A DNA stretch of 5,976 bases from a bacterium. GTDB taxonomy: Bacteria > Patescibacteriota > Minisyncoccia > Minisyncoccales > CG1-02-41-26. The notes under the pieces are model-generated. The model saw nothing but the letters and a program-made list of their open reading frames with translations. It was not told where the DNA came from and searched no databases. Location: assembly GCA_030615715.1 (NCBI GenBank), contig JAUWYS010000021.1:1-5976 (forward strand), given 5' to 3'. Below, in pieces: positions 1-4,166 of the stretch. A program made the position numbers and the translations under genes. How positions within the stretch are numbered: position 1 is the first letter of the stretch; each line of letters opens with the position of its first letter.

Positions 1-665
1 GGTCAGCAAGCGACCTTTTTTATTTTTCAGAGATCGAATTTATCCAGGGGAAAACCCACAAGACCTTAACCGACGCCATTTTAATTGATAAGTTTAAAAA
101 GATTAGGGAAGATCCCAAGAGATTGAATCTTGTCTACCAAATTGCTGAAGCTCTGGATTCTCTTTTAGGATGGGAACAAAGAGACAAGGCAATCTGGCAC
201 TTGCTAAATGAAACTTTACAACGATTAGATAATTGTAAATTGAAAATTGAAAATTCATTGAAAATTGAAAATTGGGAATTGAAAATTATTTATTATTTTT
301 TTCTCTGGAATCTTTTTTCAATTTTGGGGCACAAGCCCGAACTTTACTCTTGTCCTGTTTGTGGGGAGAAACTTTTACCAGAGACATTTTATTTTGTACC
401 AAAGGAAGGAGGGGTGGTATGCTGGAGATGTCTCAAAAAACTAAAAGAAGAACCCGCCTTCGCTGAAGCTACGGCGGGCAAGGGAAAAAAGCTTTCAAAA
501 GAGATAGCCGTGGATACGGTTAAAATTTTGCGGCTTTTTCTCTCTAAGGATTGGAAAATATTGCCAAAGATTAAAATAACCGAAGAGACCAAAAGAAATC
601 TCAAAGAAACCTCAGAGCTTTATTTAGGATTTTTGAAAGAGGAGTTTTCAAAAATGAAAAAATAA
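1..665 (+). CDS. recO: DNA repair protein RecO, 5'-truncated by window edge
   Basis: RecO helps load RecA onto SSB-coated single-stranded DNA with RecR (RecFOR recombinational repair, cytoplasmic). The frame is open from base 3 to a TAA at 663-665, giving 220 codons. The N-terminal OB-fold is mostly off the window, so the TTG at 123 is not the start. Recognition rests on three things: the segment reading GKTHKTLTDAILIDKF then IREDPKRL near the left edge, typical of the OB-to-helical junction; a following helical region; and a four-cysteine zinc site, CPVC at partial residues 117-120 and CWRC at 140-143, around a GGVVC strand. Two stretches look like in-frame insertions: an LKIEN repeat (partial residues about 80-95), just before the helix leading to the zinc site, and PAFAEATAG just after it. 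The stop lies 17 bases before the next gene, suggesting co-transcription. The family call is secure; activity with both insertions is inferred. Confidence 0.9.
   Translation, partial: SASDLFYFSEIEFIQGKTHKTLTDAILIDKFKKIREDPKRLNLVYQIAEALDSLLGWEQRDKAIWHLLNETLQRLDNCKLKIENSLKIENWELKIIYYFFLWNLFSILGHKPELYSCPVCGEKLLPETFYFVPKEGGVVCWRCLKKLKEEPAFAEATAGKGKKLSKEIAVDTVKILRLFLSKDWKILPKIKITEETKRNLKETSELYLGFLKEEFSKMKK
240..287 (+). repeat. 18-bp in-frame tandem repeat (LKIEN units) inside recO
   Basis: TTGAAAATTGAAAATTCA at 240-257 is repeated at 258-275 with only the last two bases changed. A partial third copy (GAATTGAAAATT) runs to 287. Each unit is itself built from an AAAATTG heptad. As 18 is a multiple of three, it reads as LKIENS-LKIENW-ELKI in RecO without breaking frame. 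It falls where RecO homologues normally have a loop between helices. From memory, similar KIEN/WKLKIEN repeats recur in Parcubacteria genomes; this was not checked. Confidence 0.75.
453..478 (+). repeat. GC-rich palindromic insertion coding for PAFAEATAG in recO
   Basis: CCCGCC (453-458) and GGCGGG (473-478) form a 6-bp stem around a 14-base interior that contains a small GCT/AGC pairing. The patch is clearly more GC-rich than the AT-rich gene around it. It reads PAFAEATAG in frame, right after the second zinc-ligand pair of RecO. From memory this string and its relatives recur in unrelated proteins of CPR genomes, which would make it a dispersed palindromic element comparable to the Rickettsia palindromic elements that insert within genes. 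The palindrome is seen; the mobile origin is inferred. Confidence 0.6.
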
Positions 666-682
666 GTTAAGATAATAATATC

Positions 683-2341
683 ATGCACAAAGTTTTTATC
701 ATTTTTATTATCGTTTTGTTTGCTGGCGTAGGGATTGCTGGTTATTGGTATTGGCAAAAGAATCAATACTCCAAGGAAATTTTGAAGCTTGAGATTTTAG
801 GGTCAGAGGCGGCTCAAGCCGGGGATGAAATTGAATATCTGGTCAGATTTAAAAACAATGGCAAAGTTCGGCTGGAGAACTCCGAGCTGATTTTTGAAGC
901 ACCCGAACATTCTATTCCCCAGGGATTTGAGAATTTGAGGGTTACCAAACAATTAGAAGATATTTATCCGGGACAGGAGCAAATTTTCAGCTTTAAGGTT
1001 CGGGTTTTTGGTAAAGAGAACGAAACTTTGGTGGCTAAAGCTTGGGTCAACTATCAACCCAAAAACTTGAAAGCTCGCTATGAATCACAAACAACTTTTA
1101 GCACCCAGATTAAATTCGTTCCCTTAACCTTTGAATTTGATTTACCTCTTAAAGTTGAAAAAGACGAAAAGATAGAATTTTCTTTAAACTACTTTTCAAG
1201 CATTGACTACCTCTTAGAAAATTTAAGGGTGAAAATAGAGTATCCTGAGGGTTTTGAGTTTATTGGTGCTTCCCCCTTAGCCTTAGATGAAACTGAATGG
1301 CAAGTTCCCCTTCTGTCTCAAGCTGACGGGGGGAGAATAGAAATAAAAGGAATAACCAGAGGAGAAGAAGGGACCCAGAAGATATTTAGAGCCCAATTGG
1401 GTTTAATAAGAGATGGACAGTTCTGGCTATTGAAAGAGACAGCCAGGGCTCTGGAGATAATTGAGGCTTCTTTGTATATCTCTCAGCTGATTAACGATTC
1501 CCCCAATTATCTTGCCAATGCGGGAGACCTTCTTCACTACGAGATTTTCTTCAGTAACATTGGACAAAAAGCTACCCAGAAAAAGTTTCTTTTTGTGGAG
1601 CTTGAAGGAGAATTTTTTGACCTCTCCACCTTAAAATCAGAGAAGGGAGAATACGGAAGAGGGGACAACACTATTATTTGGGACTGGAAAGTGGTTCCAG
1701 CCCTTCGCTTCCTTGATACCGGAGCCGAAGGAAAGGTGGAGTTCTGGATTAAGGCAAAAGAGGCAGAGGATATTCCAGGAAAAATAAAAAACTCCAGCTT
1801 GAGAGATGAAATCACCCTGGGAGGAGTTAAGAAAGTCTTTGAGGTAAAAATTAACTCTCAAGTAAAACTCTGGCAGAAAGTTTATTTTGAAGAAGAGTTT
1901 TTTGGCAATTCAGGTCCTTTGCCGCCAGAAGTGGGAAAGAAGACAACCTACACGGTTTTGTGGCAGGTGGAAAATTCCTGGAATGATTTGAAAAACGTGA
2001 AGGTCAAAAGCACTTTACCAAAACAGGTCAAAGCAACTGGCAAAATTTTCCCGGAAGATGCTAAATTTACCTTTGATTCAAAATCCAGCGGAGCCCTTTG
2101 GAATATTGGGGAGCTGGAAGCTTGGCTAAGTGGCTCAGATTTACCTTTGACCCTGGCTTTTCAAATTGAATTCACTCCCTCCTCTTCCCAAAAAGGAGAA
2201 ACGCCTGATTTGGTTGGAGAAGCCGAGGTTTTAGGAGAGGATATCTGGACTTTAGAAATACTCCAGGAAGAAGCCCCTTCAATTGACACGACTTTACCCG
2301 ACGATGAAACAATAACCGAAGCACAGGGAATTGTTCAATAA
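683..2341 (+). CDS. Membrane-anchored protein with four Ig/DUF11-like beta repeats, function unknown
   Basis: I do not recognise a named family. The 552-residue product starts with a short basic end and one hydrophobic helix (residues about 4-23, FIIFIIVLFAGVGIAGYWYW). This is a signal anchor or uncleaved signal peptide, placing the rest outside the membrane. The remainder divides into four similar beta-sandwich-like units at about 36-145, 148-258, 263-392 and 395-525. Each opens with a G/K-D/K...Y/F pattern (AGDEIEYLVRFKN, KDEKIEFSLNY, AGDLLHYEIFFSN, VGKKTTYTVLW), followed by a strand pair ending in a Leu/Pro/Glu-rich segment. That layout resembles the DUF11/CARDB class of cell-surface adhesive repeats. 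An acidic tail (528-545) follows, with no C-terminal anchor or sorting motif. The ATG at 683 is chosen because the hydrophobic segment follows directly; no clear ribosome binding site is seen. It lies between recO and glyQS and is probably co-transcribed. A role in the cell envelope is inference only. Confidence 0.8.
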   Translation: MHKVFIIFIIVLFAGVGIAGYWYWQKNQYSKEILKLEILGSEAAQAGDEIEYLVRFKNNGKVRLENSELIFEAPEHSIPQGFENLRVTKQLEDIYPGQEQIFSFKVRVFGKENETLVAKAWVNYQPKNLKARYESQTTFSTQIKFVPLTFEFDLPLKVEKDEKIEFSLNYFSSIDYLLENLRVKIEYPEGFEFIGASPLALDETEWQVPLLSQADGGRIEIKGITRGEEGTQKIFRAQLGLIRDGQFWLLKETARALEIIEASLYISQLINDSPNYLANAGDLLHYEIFFSNIGQKATQKKFLFVELEGEFFDLSTLKSEKGEYGRGDNTIIWDWKVVPALRFLDTGAEGKVEFWIKAKEAEDIPGKIKNSSLRDEITLGGVKKVFEVKINSQVKLWQKVYFEEEFFGNSGPLPPEVGKKTTYTVLWQVENSWNDLKNVKVKSTLPKQVKATGKIFPEDAKFTFDSKSSGALWNIGELEAWLSGSDLPLTLAFQIEFTPSSSQKGETPDLVGEAEVLGEDIWTLEILQEEAPSIDTTLPDDETITEAQGIVQ

Positions 2342-2357
2342 AATTTCTAATTCTACT

Positions 2358-3788
2358 ATGCCTAATCAAATGGATAAAATTATATCTTTATGTAAAAGAA
2401 GAGGATTTATTTTCCAAAACTCTGAAATTTACGGTGGTATTGCCGGATTCTATGATTACGGTCCTTTGGGTGTGGAATTAAAAAACAACATCAAAAAGGC
2501 TTGGTGGGAAGAGATAGTGCAAAAAAGAGAAAATGTTGTTGGGATTGATGGAGCTATCATCACTCATCCTAGGGTTTGGGAAGCTTCAGGCCATGTTGAG
2601 GGATTTACCGACCCTTTGGTTGAATGTAAAAAATGTCATGAGCGTTTTAGAGCTGACCATTTAATAGAGGAGTTAGAAATTAAAGAGACAGGAGCGGTAG
2701 GTGAAGAATTGATAAAAAAATTAACCAGAGCTCTAAAAGGAGTGAAATGTCCTCAATGTGGGGGAGAATTGACCAAACCTCGTCGTTTCAATCTTTTGGT
2801 TGAAGCTGAGTTGGGTGTGGTGGAAGAAGGAAAGAAAAAGGTTTATTTGCGGGGAGAGGCTTGTCAGAATATTTATTTGAATTATGGAAATGTTTTAAGT
2901 TCTCAACGCTTAAAGATCCCTTTTGGAATTGCCCAAATAGGAAAAGCTTTTAGGAACGAGATTACTCCAAAAAACTTTTTGTATCGGCAAAGAGAATTTG
3001 AGCAATGGGATTTACAATGGTTTTGCCATCCAAAAGAGATGGAAAAATGGTATGATTTTTGGAAAGAAGAGAGAATGAAGTGGTATAAAAGCTTAGTTAA
3101 TCACAAAGAGAATTTAAGATTTAGACAACACGAAAAGGATGAGTTAGCCCATTATGCAAAAGTTGCCTTTGATATAGAGTACAAAACTCCTTTTGGTTGG
3201 AAAGAGTGGGAGGGGATTCACTGGCGAGGTGATTGGGACCTTTCAAGGCATGGGAAATTTTCAGGAAAGGATTTTACCTACAAAGACCCGGAAACAGGAG
3301 AAGAGTTTGTACCCCAGATTGTAGAAACCTCAGGTGGAGTTGATAGAACCTTTTTATTCCTGCTTTTTGATGCCTATCAGGAAATTAAAGGTTGTAGAAC
3401 AAAAACAACCAAAGCAGTAAAGGAAGTTGAGATTTTATTAAAACTTCACAAATCTTTAGCCCCAGTAAAAGTTGCTGTTTTGCCTTTAGTTAGAAATAAG
3501 CCAGAACTTGTTAAAAAAGCCAAGGAAGTTTATCAAATGTTAAAACCTCATTTTTCTTGCCAATACGATGAACTTGGTTCAATCGGCAGAAGATATCGTC
3601 GTGGGGATGAAGTAGGAATCATTACCTCGGTTACATGTGATTTTCAGACATTGGAAGATAATACAGTTACCTTGAGAGAAAGGGATAGTATGAAACAAAT
3701 TAGAGTTGAGATTCTAAAACTGAAAGAGGTGATTCAAAAAATCCTCGAAGGCGAAGAATTCTTAAAATTCGGAAAAATTATTAAATAA
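2358..3788 (+). CDS. glyQS: Glycyl-tRNA synthetase, class II homodimeric (alpha2) type
   Basis: Charges tRNA-Gly with glycine using ATP, in the cytoplasm. Numbered from ATG 2358 (476 residues), the N-terminus reads KRRGFIFQNSEIYGG then DYGPLGVELKNNI, a signature of the single-chain alpha2 GlyRS. A zinc-ribbon-like insertion has CKKC (90-93) and CPQC (131-134). Motif 2 is FRNEI...REFEQ (198-216), and motif 3 is ETSGGVDR with its arginine at 330. The C-terminal anticodon-binding domain (about 365-476) carries IGRRYRRGDEVG and TLEDNTVTLRERD. One departure: the usual RPETAQ segment reads RGEACQ (165-170), keeping the glutamate and glutamine. Start choice: a TTG at 2331 would overlap the previous stop, while ATGs at 2358 and 2370 both fit; none has a clear ribosome binding site. 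The gene lies 16 bases after the membrane-protein gene. recO beside GlyRS matches the arrangement in Firmicutes, though those use the two-subunit enzyme. Confidence 0.96.
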   Translation: MPNQMDKIISLCKRRGFIFQNSEIYGGIAGFYDYGPLGVELKNNIKKAWWEEIVQKRENVVGIDGAIITHPRVWEASGHVEGFTDPLVECKKCHERFRADHLIEELEIKETGAVGEELIKKLTRALKGVKCPQCGGELTKPRRFNLLVEAELGVVEEGKKKVYLRGEACQNIYLNYGNVLSSQRLKIPFGIAQIGKAFRNEITPKNFLYRQREFEQWDLQWFCHPKEMEKWYDFWKEERMKWYKSLVNHKENLRFRQHEKDELAHYAKVAFDIEYKTPFGWKEWEGIHWRGDWDLSRHGKFSGKDFTYKDPETGEEFVPQIVETSGGVDRTFLFLLFDAYQEIKGCRTKTTKAVKEVEILLKLHKSLAPVKVAVLPLVRNKPELVKKAKEVYQMLKPHFSCQYDELGSIGRRYRRGDEVGIITSVTCDFQTLEDNTVTLRERDSMKQIRVEILKLKEVIQKILEGEEFLKFGKIIK

Positions 3789-3799
3789 GCTTTATATCC

Positions 3800-3830
3800 T
3801 ATACTTATATTCCACAGTGGATACGGTATA
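3800..3830. other. Nested inverted repeat just after glyQS
   Basis: A perfect odd palindrome TCCAC-A-GTGGA (3811-3821) lies inside a second pair of arms, TATAC (3800-3804) and GTATA (3826-3830), whose centre is offset by one base. It starts 12 bases after the glyQS stop and is followed by AAACCC rather than a T-run, so it does not look like an intrinsic terminator. It could be an mRNA 3'-end stabilising hairpin or a dimeric protein-binding site; nothing in the sequence decides between these. Confidence 0.35.
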
Positions 3831-3853
3831 AAACCCAATATAATGCAGGATTT

Positions 3854-3874
3854 TCCCCTAAAAAGGGGATTTTT
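3854..3874 (+). terminator. Predicted intrinsic terminator of the recO-glyQS unit
   Basis: TCCCCT (3854-3859) pairs with AGGGGA (3864-3869) around an AAAA loop, giving a compact 6-bp GC-rich stem. It is followed immediately by TTTTT (3870-3874) and, after AG, by four more T. It lies 66 bases past the glyQS stop. The minus-strand reading lacks a comparable T-run, so it points to termination of plus-strand transcripts. The stem is short, so some read-through is possible. Confidence 0.65.
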
Positions 3875-3936
3875 AGTTTTCCACAATTTCCCTCTTGACA
3901 AGCCATTTTGGTATGGGAAAATGTAGTAATCTCTAA

Positions 3937-3962
3937 TATTCCTTAGTATCCGATTAGGAATA
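3937..3962. other. 7-bp inverted repeat, possible operator or hairpin
   Basis: TATTCCT (3937-3943) and AGGAATA (3956-3962) are perfect inverted arms separated by 12 bases. The centre-to-centre spacing is 19 bases, roughly two helical turns, a geometry typical of dimeric repressor sites but also compatible with a weak hairpin. It sits between the glyQS terminator and the end of the minus-strand RNA candidate. No regulator is identifiable. Confidence 0.25.
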
Positions 3963-3986
3963 ATAAGGGATATCATTAAAAAAAGT

Positions 3987-4017
3987 AAAAAAAGAAGACC
4001 CACGAAAAATCGGCTTC
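3987..4017 (-). terminator. Predicted intrinsic terminator, minus strand
   Basis: Read on the minus strand, GAAGCC (4017-4012) pairs with GG-T-CTTC (4000-3994) with one bulged T, and an inner CGA-TTTT-TCG hairpin is possible. Seven T follow directly (3993-3987), then AC and seven more T (3984-3978). The hairpin-plus-U-tract arrangement is typical of rho-independent termination. It would end the transcript from the promoter at 4093-4120. Confidence 0.6.
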
Positions 4018-4026
4018 AAAACTGAG

Positions 4027-4046
4027 AAAAATCTGAAGAGATTTTT
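4027..4046. other. Perfect 8-bp AU-rich hairpin
   Basis: AAAAATCT (4027-4034) and AGATTTTT (4039-4046) are exact reverse complements around a GAAG loop (CTTC on the minus strand). It lies in the middle of the minus-strand RNA candidate. On the plus strand it is followed by GTTT, so it could act as a weak bidirectional terminator shielding the downstream gene from read-through. Confidence 0.5.
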
Positions 4047-4092
4047 GTTTGCTTTCGCATTTTAGTACAAAGGTGCGGGCTTTCTAACTGAG

Positions 4093-4120
4093 ATTATAAT
4101 CATTCAAAAATGCCTGTCAA
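4093..4120 (-). promoter_or_regulatory. Near-consensus sigma70-type promoter, firing leftward
   Basis: On the minus strand a perfect TTGACA (4120-4115) is followed by a 16-base spacer and a perfect TATAAT (4098-4093). Both hexamers match the housekeeping consensus exactly, and the spacer is one base short of optimal. The predicted start is near 4086. It points away from the large gene at 4167 and can only serve the intergenic RNA candidate. The TATAAT lies in the palindrome ATTATAAT, so a plus-strand -10 exists at 4095-4100, but no -35 of quality lies upstream of it on that strand. Confidence 0.65.
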
Positions 4121-4150
4121 CCCTTTCATCTTTAGCCAAGGGCGAAGGGT
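4120..4150 (+). promoter_or_regulatory. Short stem in the leader of the fibre gene, with alternative pairings
   Basis: ACCCTT (4120-4125) can pair with AAGGGT (4145-4150). Alternatively CCCTT (4121-4125) can pair with a nearer AAGGG (4138-4142), so the two helices exclude each other. The segment ends 16 bases before the ATG at 4167 and overlaps the -35 of the leftward promoter. It might influence translation of the fibre gene, but the stems are short and no ligand or regulator is suggested. Confidence 0.25.
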
Positions 4151-4166
4151 CAACTCCCAAGATAAC

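Larger units (their letters stand above)
3987..4086 (-). ncRNA. Candidate small RNA (~100 nt) with own promoter and terminator
   Basis: Inferred from a strong leftward promoter (4093-4120) and a terminator-like hairpin with a T7 tract (3987-4017) on the same strand; the 5' end is placed about 7 bases past the -10 box. Visible structures in the transcript are a TGC-GAAA-GCA GNRA-type tetraloop hairpin (around 4060-4050), a perfect 8-bp AU-rich hairpin with a CTTC loop (4046-4027), and the terminator stem. The 5' end GAAAGCCCGC (4084-4075) can also pair with GTGGGTCTTC (4003-3994) over nine of ten positions, counting two G-U pairs. It therefore competes with the terminator stem for the same strand. 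A 14-codon reading frame (4060-4016, MRKQTKISSDFSQF) ends exactly at the terminator stem, but no ribosome binding site precedes it. It lacks the hallmarks I know for tRNA, tmRNA, SRP RNA or RNase P RNA. It could be a new sRNA or a short attenuated leader. Confidence 0.5.

Noticed and set aside
3839..3844. TATAAT on the plus strand
   Set aside because: The -35 position holds only AGTGGA or GTGGAT, and any transcript would run at once into the terminator hairpin at 3854.
3877..3885. TTTTCCACA, a match to the DnaA-box consensus, with a weaker TATTCCACA nearby
   Set aside because: One good match plus one with two mismatches is expected by chance in AT-rich DNA. No dnaA, dnaN or AT-rich unwinding array is nearby, so an origin is not supported.
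3895..3923. Perfect TTGACA on the plus strand that could drive the fibre gene
   Set aside because: At 17 bases spacing the -10 position reads AAAATG and no other spacing from 16 to 19 gives a TATAAT-like hexamer. It would also transcribe through the minus-strand RNA locus.
3734..4003. 89-codon minus-strand open frame across the glyQS 3' end and intergenic region
   Set aside because: It runs through the terminator hairpins, has no recognisable domain, and its start lies just past the minus-strand terminator T-tract. It is most likely a chance open frame.
3789..4166. tRNA, CRISPR array or insertion-sequence ends in the intergenic region
   Set aside because: No cloverleaf, no regularly spaced direct repeats, and no terminal inverted repeats with a transposase or target duplication are visible.
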